From CAZKHG01 sp964552655 (GTDB lineage: Bacteria > Bacteroidota > Bacteroidia > Bacteroidales > Tenuifilaceae): a stretch of 64,000 nt of DNA. A program made the position numbers and the translations under genes. Below the pieces are notes generated by a model. The model was given only the letters and a program-made list of their open reading frames with translations. It was not told where the DNA came from and searched no databases. Positions 1 to 8,323 of this stretch are shown here, piece after piece (position 1 is the stretch's first letter; each line of letters begins with the position of its first letter). The stretch covers positions 1 through 64,000 of the forward strand of contig CAZKHG010000001.1 of NCBI GenBank assembly GCA_964552655.1. Reading direction: 5' to 3'.

Positions 1-14
1 ATCCTTTATCAAAA

Positions 15-545
15 ATGAATATGGATTCAATATCAGGATTCACTCAAATAAATGTTTATAGCCTAAACGATAATATTTTTCACCTGCTTGATAACCAGTG
101 GATGTTAATTACATCGGGCACTCCCGAAAAGTTCAACCCAATGACAGCCTCCTGGGGCGGGTTTGGAATTCTCTGGAATAAGCCAATTGCATTAGTGTTC
201 ATAAGACCGCAGCGTTTTACCTATCAGCTTGTTGAAAAAAACCCGGGTTTTACCCTTTCCTTTTTCGACGATGACTACAAATCGGCGTTGAATATTTGTG
301 GGTCAAAATCAGGCAGGGATGTAAATAAACCAAAAGAAGCCGGGTTGACACCAGCTTTAACCCCAAGTGGTTCAATCGCTTTTAAAGAATCCCGTCTAAT
401 TCTGGATTGCAAGAAACTTTACGCAGATAATTTAAAACCAGATAGTTTTATTGATCAAAGTATAATCAGCAGAAATTACCCATCAGCAGATTTTCACAGG
501 TTCTTTATCGGAGAGATTATTGGGTGTTACGAAAAAGGGGAATAG
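15..545 (+). CDS. Flavin reductase-like (flavoredoxin-type) FMN-binding protein
   Basis: A 176-residue protein with the split-barrel flavin-reductase fold pattern. The segment NPMTASWGG (about residues 41-49) is the usual FMN-phosphate-contacting stretch of the flavin reductase/flavoredoxin family, followed by PxxLVFIRPQR-like strand and a FTLSFFDDDYK segment typical of the family. Such proteins bind FMN and reduce flavin or act as small electron carriers in the cytoplasm; the partner cannot be told from sequence. Two ATGs (15 and 21) are close together, and the upstream region is cut by the window edge, so the start is provisional. It converges on the S4-domain gene with its stop directly abutting that gene's stop, so there is no room for a separate terminator. 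Confidence 0.85.
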   Translation: MNMDSISGFTQINVYSLNDNIFHLLDNQWMLITSGTPEKFNPMTASWGGFGILWNKPIALVFIRPQRFTYQLVEKNPGFTLSFFDDDYKSALNICGSKSGRDVNKPKEAGLTPALTPSGSIAFKESRLILDCKKLYADNLKPDSFIDQSIISRNYPSADFHRFFIGEIIGCYEKGE

Positions 546-974
546 CTAATCATCAATAAGTGAATCCTCATCCCAGTCAAACCCATTGGTAATTGGGTTA
601 ACTGCTGCATCAAGGGATCTACGTTCCTTTTTGGTTGGCCTGCCTGCGCCACGATCTCTGGTCCCATAGAAAGCCATAAAATTTGGATCCAGCTTTTGCA
701 ACTCTTCGGCTGGGGTCATATTTTCCAGGTATTCCGGAACCAGCTTAGCGCCAATCCTGTTTTTAGGAATGCCTTTAACCCTAAACACAAAGGTAATAGG
801 AGGTTTCCTAACGGAAAGCATGTCGTTGGGATGAATCTCTTTTGAAGGTTTTACGGGAGCATTCCCCATTAAGACTCTCCCCTTTTTGCAGTATTCTATG
901 GCAATTGAACGGGTTTTAAAAATCCTGACACACCACATCCATTTATCGATTCTCACCGAGAGTTCACTTACCAT
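546..974 (-). CDS. RNA-binding S4 domain protein (Hsp15-like)
   Basis: 142 residues. The N-terminal 60 residues form an S4 RNA-binding domain: RIDKWMWCVRIFKTRS closely follows the Hsp15/HslR consensus RLDKWLW..R.FKTRS, followed by the CKKGRVLMGN turn and a basic region. Hsp15-family proteins bind the 50S subunit carrying peptidyl-tRNA without a 30S and help rescue stalled chains. The C-terminal half is longer than in E. coli Hsp15, with a basic GRPTKKERR segment then an acidic tail (DWDEDSLIDD), as seen in Bacteroidetes homologues. It lies 2 nt after pth in what looks like an rplY-pth-S4 operon, fitting a translation-quality role. Confidence 0.88.
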   Translation of the reverse strand: MVSELSVRIDKWMWCVRIFKTRSIAIEYCKKGRVLMGNAPVKPSKEIHPNDMLSVRKPPITFVFRVKGIPKNRIGAKLVPEYLENMTPAEELQKLDPNFMAFYGTRDRGAGRPTKKERRSLDAAVNPITNGFDWDEDSLIDD

Positions 975-976
975 GG

Positions 977-1540
977 TTATTTATTGTTGAAAAGGTTCAT
1001 AGTCTTATCAATACCAATGGTTGAAAAGGAAAAAATTAACTCGCCAATCATGTTGAACCTTTCTGAAAGGATCTTGAGCTCCTCATCGGTCCAATCACCC
1101 AGTACATAGTTCACCTGAGCACCGCGGGGGAATTCATTCCCGATTCCGATCCTTAACCTGGAATAATTCTGGTGGCCAAGTCTTTGATCAATACTTTTTA
1201 ACCCGTTATGACCGCCATCACTCCCTTTGGAACGTAATCGTATCTTACCCAGGGGAAGGGCAAGATCATCAACTATAACCAGAAGATTCTCCACTGGAAT
1301 TTTTTCTTTTTGCAGCCAATAGCCAACAGCATTGCCGCTCAAATTCATGTAAGTTGAAGGTTTGAGAAGGATCAGGGTTCTTCCCTTATGTTTTAACTGG
1401 GCAACATCGCCATAACGTATTGGGCTAAAAGCAGTATTGGATGCCTTTGCAAGTGCATCCAATACCATAAACCCAATATTATGGCGGGTGTTGGAGTAAT
1501 CCGAACCTATATTTCCTAACCCGGCAATTAAGTATTTCAA
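977..1540 (-). CDS. pth: Peptidyl-tRNA hydrolase
   Basis: 187 residues, the normal length for Pth. It cleaves the ester bond of peptidyl-tRNAs that drop off ribosomes, recycling tRNA in the cytoplasm. Visible signature residues: GLGNxG at the N-terminus (N10), catalytic H20 in NTRHNIGF, N66 in the TYMNLSG motif, D91-D92 in VIVDD, and N112 in GGHNGLKS. It is 10 nt downstream of the L25 gene and 2 nt upstream of the S4-domain gene, so the three are almost certainly co-transcribed; rplY-pth adjacency is common across bacteria. Confidence 0.97.
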   Translation of the reverse strand: MKYLIAGLGNIGSDYSNTRHNIGFMVLDALAKASNTAFSPIRYGDVAQLKHKGRTLILLKPSTYMNLSGNAVGYWLQKEKIPVENLLVIVDDLALPLGKIRLRSKGSDGGHNGLKSIDQRLGHQNYSRLRIGIGNEFPRGAQVNYVLGDWTDEELKILSERFNMIGELIFSFSTIGIDKTMNLFNNK

Positions 1541-1550
1541 CTCCTAAAAT

Positions 1551-2180
1551 TTATTTCTCTTTTTCTTTCTCCTTAACTTCAGCAGCTGGTGTTTCAGCAC
1601 CTGCAGGTGCCGTACCTTCCTCTGCCTGGCCACGTGCAGCCCGAGTGAGTTTCACTGTTAATACTACAGTTGACTTGGGATCGGTTAGCTGAACATGATC
1701 AAATTTAAGATCGCCCACGCTGATGGTTTTCCCCAGCTCAAGATTTGTGACATCGACAACAAGTTCATCTGGCATCTTATATGGATCACCTAAAGTCTGG
1801 AGTTTACGGGTTATCAGCATGAGTTTACCACCTTGTTTCACACCCTCTGACTGTCCGGTAACAATTATCGGCAGGGCAACAGAAACATTCTTGCCTTTAG
1901 CTATTTCGAGAAAATCAACATGAATTATTTTATCAGTAACCGGATGGAATTGTATATCCTTAATAATTGCATCATGCTTTTTACCATCAAGGTTAAGGTT
2001 TACAATATGAACATGAGGTGTATAAACGATAGATTTTAGCTCCTTCTCATTTACAACCAGCTTGACATTCTCTCCGCCACCATATAATATAGCGGGTACC
2101 ATCTCATTTTTCCTGTACTTTTTGGCCGATTTCTTACCAGTATCGTTTCTCAACGAACCGTTTAGTGCGATTTTTTTCAT
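1551..2180 (-). CDS. rplY: 50S ribosomal protein L25 (CTC/TL5 long form)
   Basis: 209 residues, so the two-domain CTC-type L25 rather than the 94-residue E. coli form. Residues about 1-95 form the 5S-rRNA-binding L25 domain (LNGSLRNDTGKKSAKKYRK, VPAILYGGG), and about 100-185 the TL5 C-terminal beta domain (VSVALPIIVTGQSEGVKQGG). The last 25 residues are an Ala/Glu/Lys-rich low-complexity tail. It binds 5S rRNA in the central protuberance of the large subunit. First gene of the rplY-pth-S4 transcription unit; a good TAnnTTTG promoter box lies about 100 nt upstream on the minus strand. Confidence 0.96.
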   Translation of the reverse strand: MKKIALNGSLRNDTGKKSAKKYRKNEMVPAILYGGGENVKLVVNEKELKSIVYTPHVHIVNLNLDGKKHDAIIKDIQFHPVTDKIIHVDFLEIAKGKNVSVALPIIVTGQSEGVKQGGKLMLITRKLQTLGDPYKMPDELVVDVTNLELGKTISVGDLKFDHVQLTDPKSTVVLTVKLTRAARGQAEEGTAPAGAETPAAEVKEKEKEK

Positions 2181-2283
2181 TTGAATTGATTTAGCATTAA
2201 TAATAGGCGTTACTCAGGATTGCCCCTCTGATACTTGTCAATCCCCCATCACGCCATTATCTTTTGAGGGGTAAATTGGGTTG

Positions 2284-2316
2284 CAAATATAATACAAACT
2301 AAAGATAATTTCCAAA
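2284..2316 (-). promoter_or_regulatory. Bacteroidetes-type promoter for rplY-pth-S4
   Basis: Reading the minus strand there is TTTG (2316-2313), a 21-nt spacer, then TATATTTG (2291-2284). This matches the Bacteroidetes housekeeping consensus (-33 TTTG, -7 TAnnTTTG, 19-21 nt apart). Transcription would start at about 2277 and give a leader of roughly 100 nt before the L25 start. Confidence 0.6.
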
Positions 2317-2330
2317 CGGAATGAAATATT

Positions 2331-3281
2331 CTAAGGCCGTACTAGAAAATTATCGCTGATTGATTGATAGTTATAGACTTTGTTAATAACATCAGCGAAT
2401 AATGCAGCAACAGATAATACTTTTATTTTCGAGTGTTCCTTATTTGGGTGAAGTGGAATGGTATCAGTAACCACCAGTTCAGTCATTTTAGAGCCTGCTA
2501 TTCGTTCATAAGCTGGTCCGGATAGTACGGGGTGTGTTGCAAAGGCTCTTACGCTGATAGCCCCTTTTTCCATCATCAGGTCAGAGGCTTTGGCAATAGT
2601 GCCGGCGGTGTCAACCATGTCATCCATGATAATTACATTTTTCCCTTCCACGTCTCCGATTATTGTCATCTCTCCGATCTGGTTGGCTTTATCCCTATTC
2701 TTGTGGCAAATAACCAGGCTGGCATTCATAAATCTTGAATAAGCGTTTGCACGTTTTGCTCCGCCCATATCGGGTGCAGCAATGGCAATATTCTCAAGGT
2801 TAAGACTTTTTATGTAAGGAACAAAGATTGAAGATGCGTAAAGATGATCAACGGGTACATCAAAAAAGCCCTGTATTTGATCTGCATGAAGATCCATGGT
2901 CATAACCCTGTCAACACCTGCAGCTGAAAGCAGGTTTGCCACTAATTTGGCACCAATGGCAACGCGGGGTTTATCTTTCCGGTCCTGCCTGGCCCAGCCA
3001 AAATAAGGCATAACGGCAACCACTTTATAGGCAGATGCTCTGTGGGCAGCATCAATAAGTAGCAGTAGTTCAAAAAGGTTATCGGAAGGGGGGTTGGTAG
3101 ATTGAATGATAAATACAGTTGAACCTCTTACCGACTCATCAAACGAAGGTTGAAATTCACCATCGCTGAATACGGTAACAGCTGATTTTCCTAATTCGAT
3201 TCCAAAGTTATTTGCAATATTTTCAGCCAAATAGTGGGAATTACGGCCTGAAAAGAATTTGATTGAGTGGTTGGGTAGCAT
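2331..3281 (-). CDS. prs: Ribose-phosphate pyrophosphokinase (PRPP synthetase)
   Basis: 316 residues, normal for class I PRPP synthetase. It makes 5-phosphoribosyl-1-pyrophosphate from ribose-5-phosphate and ATP for purine, pyrimidine, histidine, tryptophan and NAD synthesis. Motifs: KFFSGRNSHYLA at the N-terminus, the PRPP-synthase signature DLHADQIQGFFDVPVDHL, and the PRPP-binding loop VIIMDDMVDTAGT. Transcribed on the minus strand, upstream of the rplY unit; the promoter box at 2284-2316 makes it likely that L25 is not wholly dependent on read-through from prs. Confidence 0.97.
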   Translation of the reverse strand: MLPNHSIKFFSGRNSHYLAENIANNFGIELGKSAVTVFSDGEFQPSFDESVRGSTVFIIQSTNPPSDNLFELLLLIDAAHRASAYKVVAVMPYFGWARQDRKDKPRVAIGAKLVANLLSAAGVDRVMTMDLHADQIQGFFDVPVDHLYASSIFVPYIKSLNLENIAIAAPDMGGAKRANAYSRFMNASLVICHKNRDKANQIGEMTIIGDVEGKNVIIMDDMVDTAGTIAKASDLMMEKGAISVRAFATHPVLSGPAYERIAGSKMTELVVTDTIPLHPNKEHSKIKVLSVAALFADVINKVYNYQSISDNFLVRP

Positions 3282-3339
3282 TAAAAATTATTTAACCGGA
3301 TTTTAATTGGCCGTAAAAATATAAAAAATGACGTATTAG

Positions 3340-3960
3340 TTAAACACTCTCCAGCTTATAATTTTCCACATTGGTATTAATCTCCTCAATATAATTTAGA
3401 ATATATTCACGACCAGTGCGTTGCAAAACAGAAGTGCTGAAAATCTTAGGCAACTCTTCCCAGTATTTCAACATTTCCTTTTTATACCCTGCAATATTAT
3501 TGAGCAATTCGCCACTGCTAATTTTATCAGTTTTGGTAAAAACCAGTGCGAAAGGGACTTTATTCTCACCAAGCCAGTTGATGAACGTTATATCTATTTC
3601 CTGTGGTTCAAGGCGGGAGTCAATCAGCACGAATACGCATTGCAAATTTTCACGGAAAAGGATATAGCGGGTAATCATCTCCGTAAAAGATTTACGGGCA
3701 CCTTTGGAAACTTTGGCATACCCATAGCCCGGAAGATCAACCAGGTACCACTTCTCATTAATTAAAAAGTGATTTATTATCTGGGTTTTGCCGGGCGTTT
3801 CGGAAACCTTGGCAAGGGCTTTTAGCCCGGTGATCATATTAATCAAAGATGATTTACCAACATTTGAGCGTCCTATAAAAGCAAACTCAGGCAATGAAGT
3901 TTGAGGGCATTTTTCGATAGATGGACTACTCGTCACAAAACTTGCAGATCGTATTACCAT
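3340..3960 (-). CDS. engB: Ribosome biogenesis GTP-binding protein EngB/YsxC/YihA
   Basis: The start is placed at the ATG at 3960, giving 206 residues beginning MVIRSASFV, which matches the EngB N-terminus (IxSAxFVxSxxxxxxCPxxxLPE). An in-frame ATG at 4017 would add 19 basic, non-conserved residues. GTPase motifs are intact: G1 GRSNVGKS, G3 DLPGYG, G4 TKTDK. EngB is an essential small GTPase of late 50S assembly. It is on the same strand as prs with a ~58-nt gap and may be co-transcribed with it. Confidence 0.95.
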   Translation of the reverse strand: MVIRSASFVTSSPSIEKCPQTSLPEFAFIGRSNVGKSSLINMITGLKALAKVSETPGKTQIINHFLINEKWYLVDLPGYGYAKVSKGARKSFTEMITRYILFRENLQCVFVLIDSRLEPQEIDITFINWLGENKVPFALVFTKTDKISSGELLNNIAGYKKEMLKYWEELPKIFSTSVLQRTGREYILNYIEEINTNVENYKLESV

Positions 3961-4100
3961 ACATCTAAATATTAAGTTAAACCGCACAGGTAACCTTCCC
4001 CTGATTACCAGCTTCAAATATACAATTCTTTGGAATAGATTGTACAGCTGTTTAATGATATGTTATTATCATTTTGTTTTACAGAACATTATGAGTTGTT

Positions 4101-5342
4101 TTATTTTTTCACCTGGGCAAAATCTTCAACTTTTCTAAAGACTCTCAGGAAATTTTCTCCCCATATCTTTTTGATATCAGAATCAGAGTACCCTCTTCGG
4201 ATAAGTTCAACAGTAATATTTATCATTTGAGATACATCACGGCACCCATCAACCCCACCACCTCCATCGAAGTCTGTCCCAATTCCAACATGTTCAATTC
4301 CCATAACCTTCACCATGTGGTCAATATGATCCACCACATCGGAAACGGTGGCCAAAGGAGCGGGGTATTTTTCTTCGATTAAATTCCAATCGTTAGTTGC
4401 CTCTCTTTCCTGCACATCGGTTAAGTTTTGAAAATTGTTGTATTTTATTCGCAACGCTTTTCTGGCGCTGTCGCGTTGGGGGTTCCTCTCAGTTTTCTTT
4501 ACATAATCGCTCAAAATGCACATTTGAACTACACCACCCTTTTCGGCCAACTTTTTTAGCATCTCATCGGAGAGGTTCCTGGGGTTATCACAAATTGCCC
4601 TGGCACAACTGTGCGATGCGATAACCGGAGTTTTTGAGAATTCAAGCACATCATAAAACGATTTGTCGGAGATATGGGAGACATCAACAATCAGCCCCAG
4701 CTTGTTCATTTCAGCAACCACCTCTTTACCAAAACCACTAAGACCATTATGTTCCGGGCCATCGGGATCTGTTGATGAATCGCAAATCTGATTGTTTCTG
4801 GTATGACATAGGGTAACATACCTTGCACCCAGATCGTAATATTTTTTAAGGAGGGTAATATCATTACCAATTGGGTAGCCGTTTTCAACCCCTATATATA
4901 TAGCGTGCTTACCTGCCTTTTTAAGTGTGTAAATTTCATCGGGATGAGTAGCAATGGCTGCTTTCTGAGCATTTGCAGATACCTGAGTGTAAATGCCATT
5001 AAATATTTCCAACGCCCGATTGTTCACCTTTTCGTAAGCCTCGGGGGTTCTTTCACCTTGTCCAATAAAAACAGCAAAGAAGGCACCATCAAGTCCACCT
5101 TCATCCATCCTTTTCAGATCTACCTTACTGTTCAGTGCATTGTTGTTAACCCCGCTAAAATCGAACCCATTTCTAAGAAAAGTTAAAGGCGTGTCATTAT
5201 GGGTATCAATAGTTGCCATTTTAGTGTGAAGCTTTCTGGCGTGCTGCAAAAGCTGCTGTTGATCCTGTATATTTTTAGTACCATTACAGGCTGTTAAAAT
5301 CAACAATATAAAAGAAATTTGAATAATTCTATTCTTATGCAT
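4101..5342 (-). CDS. Membrane dipeptidase, peptidase M19 (lipoprotein)
   Basis: 413 residues with a lipoprotein signal peptide (lipobox LTAC, Cys19), so anchored in the outer or inner membrane facing the periplasm. The renal-dipeptidase fold is clear: zinc ligands H48-x-D50 in TIDTHND, the bridging Glu in GVENGYPIG, a His in VDVSHISD, a further His in ASHSCARA, and the conserved Asp in GIGTDFDGGGG. M19 enzymes cleave dipeptides, including ones with D-amino acids. It probably serves periplasmic peptide scavenging. It stands alone between engB and the acyltransferase gene. Confidence 0.93.
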   Translation of the reverse strand: MHKNRIIQISFILLILTACNGTKNIQDQQQLLQHARKLHTKMATIDTHNDTPLTFLRNGFDFSGVNNNALNSKVDLKRMDEGGLDGAFFAVFIGQGERTPEAYEKVNNRALEIFNGIYTQVSANAQKAAIATHPDEIYTLKKAGKHAIYIGVENGYPIGNDITLLKKYYDLGARYVTLCHTRNNQICDSSTDPDGPEHNGLSGFGKEVVAEMNKLGLIVDVSHISDKSFYDVLEFSKTPVIASHSCARAICDNPRNLSDEMLKKLAEKGGVVQMCILSDYVKKTERNPQRDSARKALRIKYNNFQNLTDVQEREATNDWNLIEEKYPAPLATVSDVVDHIDHMVKVMGIEHVGIGTDFDGGGGVDGCRDVSQMINITVELIRRGYSDSDIKKIWGENFLRVFRKVEDFAQVKK

Positions 5343-5429
5343 AATGGAGGATTTTTAAAAATTAGAAAACATTTGGATAAATAAAAACCCAATAAGTTTA
5401 ATCCAGAATAGCCCCTGAGAAATTTTTAT

Positions 5430-7247
5430 CTAATCATTCTTTTCAAAGGTAAAATCGGAAATGTTAAACCGGTCAAGTAAGGATTTATCGTTTATTTCTT
5501 TGGAAAGTGATGTAATAGTATCAATCGGAACCTGGAACAGGTCAAGAATGAGCAGGCCATCGAGCGCATTGTTAAACTTGGGATCGACATTAAAACCAAT
5601 AATTTTGCCATTCAACTTGATATACTTTTTAAGCAACACAGGCATAGTATAATTCTCGGGTTCAACATCCTGGATAAATTTATCCAATTTATTCAAATCT
5701 TTTGAGTTGGTAAATATCAGATCCATTTCCTCTTTGCTGATTGGTATGCTAAACTTATTCCTGGATGAGATGTAACGGGCAAACTCATGATCGAAGTAGT
5801 TTGACTTCATGAAATCTATGATTATACCCTTGGAATAATCTGAAAACCTTGCCGAGATGCTTACAGGACCAATTAAGTAGCGATATTCCGGGTTTTTAAT
5901 TAAAAAATACAGGATACCCTTCCAGAGTAAAAACAAGGGCAATGGCTTGCGTTGATAATCGCTTACTATAAATGAACGTCCAAGTTCAATGCATTGTTCA
6001 AGTATGGGTTTGAACTTCTCATCAATTTTAAAAAGGCTCTGGATGTAGAACCCCTTAATACCATACCGGCTGATTATTTCAGCCCCTTTACCGGCTCTGT
6101 AAGCACCAACAATTTTGTTTTCATCCTCATCCCAGATAAAGAGTTGCCAGTAGTAAAGGTCAAATTCATCCACGTCAATTTTACGGTTTGTACCTTCACC
6201 AACTTCACGGAATGTGATCTCGCGCAGGCGACCCAACTCGGTCATAATATTTGGCATTTCCACTGAAGGCGCGCAGATTACCCGATAGTTTTTACTTTTA
6301 AACAGCTGGTAATTACAGCTTAACTTTTCAACTTCTTCAATTATAGTCTCAATTGGTGTAGGCGGTATAACCGGTTCGGGTTTTTTTTCTGAACTTAACT
6401 TGTAGTTGAAAAATTTATTTACTTCAAGTGTTGTACCCAGGGCATAGGTTTTGAGCCTCAAAAAACGACCGAATTTTGCAATATCGGTGTAATCGTCCTG
6501 TTCCTGAACTGTAATAGGCTGCCCAATTCTGATTTTAATTGTTTTATTCTTCTTATTAAGAAGTTCAGAAGGGAGTTTGACAGTACGGAGCATCGGGTGA
6601 ATTAACCCCAAAAGATGAAATAACCTGCTGTTTGTTCCTTGAAAATATACGGGAATAATCGGTACCTGGGCTTTTTTTATAAATTTTATAATAGAATTAT
6701 CCCATTGGCGATCAAAAACACCAACCGGCTCATTATCATAGTAGGTTGAAACCTCACCTGCCGGGAAAATACCAAAAGCATTACCCTCTTTTAAATGGGT
6801 TAATGCATTTTTAATACCAACTACGCTCGAACTCCGGTTTGATTTGCTCTCAAAATTATCGACGGGTATGATAAAATCTTCAATCTGGGGAATTCTTTTA
6901 ATCAGAAAATTGCCTAACGTTTTATAATCCGGCCTTATCTCCTTGAATATTTTCAGGATCAACATCCCGTCAATTCCACCATAGGGATGGTTTGAAATTG
7001 TTATAAACGGGCCCGTTTTGGGGATTCTTTTCAGCTCCTCCGGGTTAACATCATACTTAACCTCCAACAGATCGAGGCCAGCGTTTAAAAAATCGAGCCC
7101 ACGCTTATCAGCAACCTGAGCATACATTTTGTTGATCTTATTAAACCGCAGTAAAAACATCAACAGGTTTGCAATGCCATCACCTGCGATAGTATCCAAT
7201 TTAACCGCTTTTTTAATATCCTCTTTCTCTACTAGCTTCATAACCAA
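5430..7247 (-). CDS. Bifunctional PlsC/GNAT acyltransferase, likely aminolipid (ornithine/glycine lipid) synthase
   Basis: 605 residues with two acyltransferase domains. Residues about 60-270 are a PlsC-like O-acyltransferase, with NHPYGGIDG (H87, D93: spacing H-x5-D rather than the usual H-x4-D) and FPAGEVS. Residues about 310-520 resemble the hemolysin/OlsB N-acyltransferase GNAT family (REITFREVGEGT; YYWQLFIWDEDENKIVGAYR). This order matches OlsF of Flavobacterium and Serratia, which first N-acylates ornithine and then O-acylates the lyso-lipid; Bacteroides uses separate GlsB and GlsA for glycine lipids. Whether the head group here is ornithine or glycine cannot be told from sequence. No signal peptide; expected at the inner membrane surface using acyl-ACP. 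Confidence 0.85.
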   Translation of the reverse strand: MVMKLVEKEDIKKAVKLDTIAGDGIANLLMFLLRFNKINKMYAQVADKRGLDFLNAGLDLLEVKYDVNPEELKRIPKTGPFITISNHPYGGIDGMLILKIFKEIRPDYKTLGNFLIKRIPQIEDFIIPVDNFESKSNRSSSVVGIKNALTHLKEGNAFGIFPAGEVSTYYDNEPVGVFDRQWDNSIIKFIKKAQVPIIPVYFQGTNSRLFHLLGLIHPMLRTVKLPSELLNKKNKTIKIRIGQPITVQEQDDYTDIAKFGRFLRLKTYALGTTLEVNKFFNYKLSSEKKPEPVIPPTPIETIIEEVEKLSCNYQLFKSKNYRVICAPSVEMPNIMTELGRLREITFREVGEGTNRKIDVDEFDLYYWQLFIWDEDENKIVGAYRAGKGAEIISRYGIKGFYIQSLFKIDEKFKPILEQCIELGRSFIVSDYQRKPLPLFLLWKGILYFLIKNPEYRYLIGPVSISARFSDYSKGIIIDFMKSNYFDHEFARYISSRNKFSIPISKEEMDLIFTNSKDLNKLDKFIQDVEPENYTMPVLLKKYIKLNGKIIGFNVDPKFNNALDGLLILDLFQVPIDTITSLSKEINDKSLLDRFNISDFTFEKND

Positions 7248-7407
7248 AAATTAAGTGATCCAACCAAAATAAATTCAAACCAATTGAATTGCTTAAACGC
7301 GTTAGCAATCAACGTAAAATAAAAAAAACCTGATTTCAGTCCACCAAATCGGGCGAAATATACAAAAAACTGATAGCAATGCATTACCTTAAACCCAAAC
7401 ATTCTCT

Positions 7408-7415
7408 TAAATTTG
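7408..7415 (+). promoter_or_regulatory. Candidate -7 promoter box (TAAATTTG)
   Basis: A TAnnTTTG element 33 nt before the ATG of the secreted protein at 7449, in the 201-bp divergent region. I do not see a well-placed TTTG -33 partner, so this is tentative. Confidence 0.35.
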
Positions 7416-7448
7416 CATTAAGAAAATATTAACCAAAATTATATTGAT

Positions 7449-8297
7449 ATGAGAAAATTGTTTGCACTTGGACTTTTGATAGGTATCAGCTTATCAACAT
7501 TTGCCGAACGTAACCTTGTAAGACAAGAGGATATAAAAGCGTTCCTGAAAACCACAACCTATGTAGTTCTGGAAAATAATCCAACCTCAATATACAATAT
7601 CAAAATAAAAGAGGTGATGGAAAAAAACTGGACTATTACCCCTTTTAAGTACATCACAGCTAAAGAGTTCGAGGAGCAACGCCAGGATATCAATAAATCA
7701 TTTTTAGTTTTGATTCAAATGAAGTTTGACAAAGATAAGCTGGAAGCAGTTTACAACTTCTTGAGTGTTTCACTGGGTGCGGCAGTTAAGAAGGTTACCG
7801 ATATGCCTGATATCTGTTCAATTCCGCTTAGCTATAAGGATTTGCCCGAAGACAGCTATGTTTACAAGGTAGAAGGGCTGGTGCGTTTCATTCAAAACCA
7901 TATCAAGCTGTTGAATGACAACCCCCAGCTGATAAAAGGCAATATCTTTGATTACTATAACAATAACACAAAAACGGTAAAGAGCAAGGAACTGTGGCTT
8001 TTGGAAAACGACCTGGAAAAAAGTACAAGACCTCTCGCTGAAATCCGTAAGAACTACAAGTACACCATTAAAGTTGTAACACCTGATGATATTGAGAAGG
8101 CAATAGAGGAAAAAAATCCCGACGTTATATTTGTTCATAAGGTAGGCCCTGAGGGAACAAGGTTACAGGCACGTTGCTACAAGATGTTAATTGGCGCTGC
8201 TGATGGACAGATGTATTACTATAATATGCATAACGATGCCAAATCAAATGGGGATGGGCTTCTTGCATCGGATCTGAAAAAAATCGGTAAAAAGTAA
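7449..8297 (+). CDS. Secreted protein of unknown function
   Basis: 282 residues starting with a clean Sec signal peptide (hydrophobic LFALGLLIGISLSTFAE, likely cleavage after about residue 19). I do not recognise the family. The mature part is mixed alpha/beta by eye, lacks cysteine clusters, repeats or obvious catalytic motifs, and has two conspicuous parallel phrases (TTYVVLENNPTSIYN near the N-terminus, and DVIFVHKVGPEGTRLQARCYKMLIG near the C-terminus) that look like core beta strands of a domain. It is followed 26 nt later by ettA on the same strand, but EttA is cytoplasmic, so co-transcription says little about function. Likely periplasmic or surface-exposed. Confidence 0.75.
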   Translation: MRKLFALGLLIGISLSTFAERNLVRQEDIKAFLKTTTYVVLENNPTSIYNIKIKEVMEKNWTITPFKYITAKEFEEQRQDINKSFLVLIQMKFDKDKLEAVYNFLSVSLGAAVKKVTDMPDICSIPLSYKDLPEDSYVYKVEGLVRFIQNHIKLLNDNPQLIKGNIFDYYNNNTKTVKSKELWLLENDLEKSTRPLAEIRKNYKYTIKVVTPDDIEKAIEEKNPDVIFVHKVGPEGTRLQARCYKMLIGAADGQMYYYNMHNDAKSNGDGLLASDLKKIGKK

Positions 8298-8323
8298 CAA
8301 TGAAATAATTTCAACAACTTGCT

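Noticed and set aside
3340..4017. Longer EngB from the ATG at 4017
   Set aside because: The added 19 residues are basic and unlike the family; MVIRSAS at 3960 matches the conserved start.
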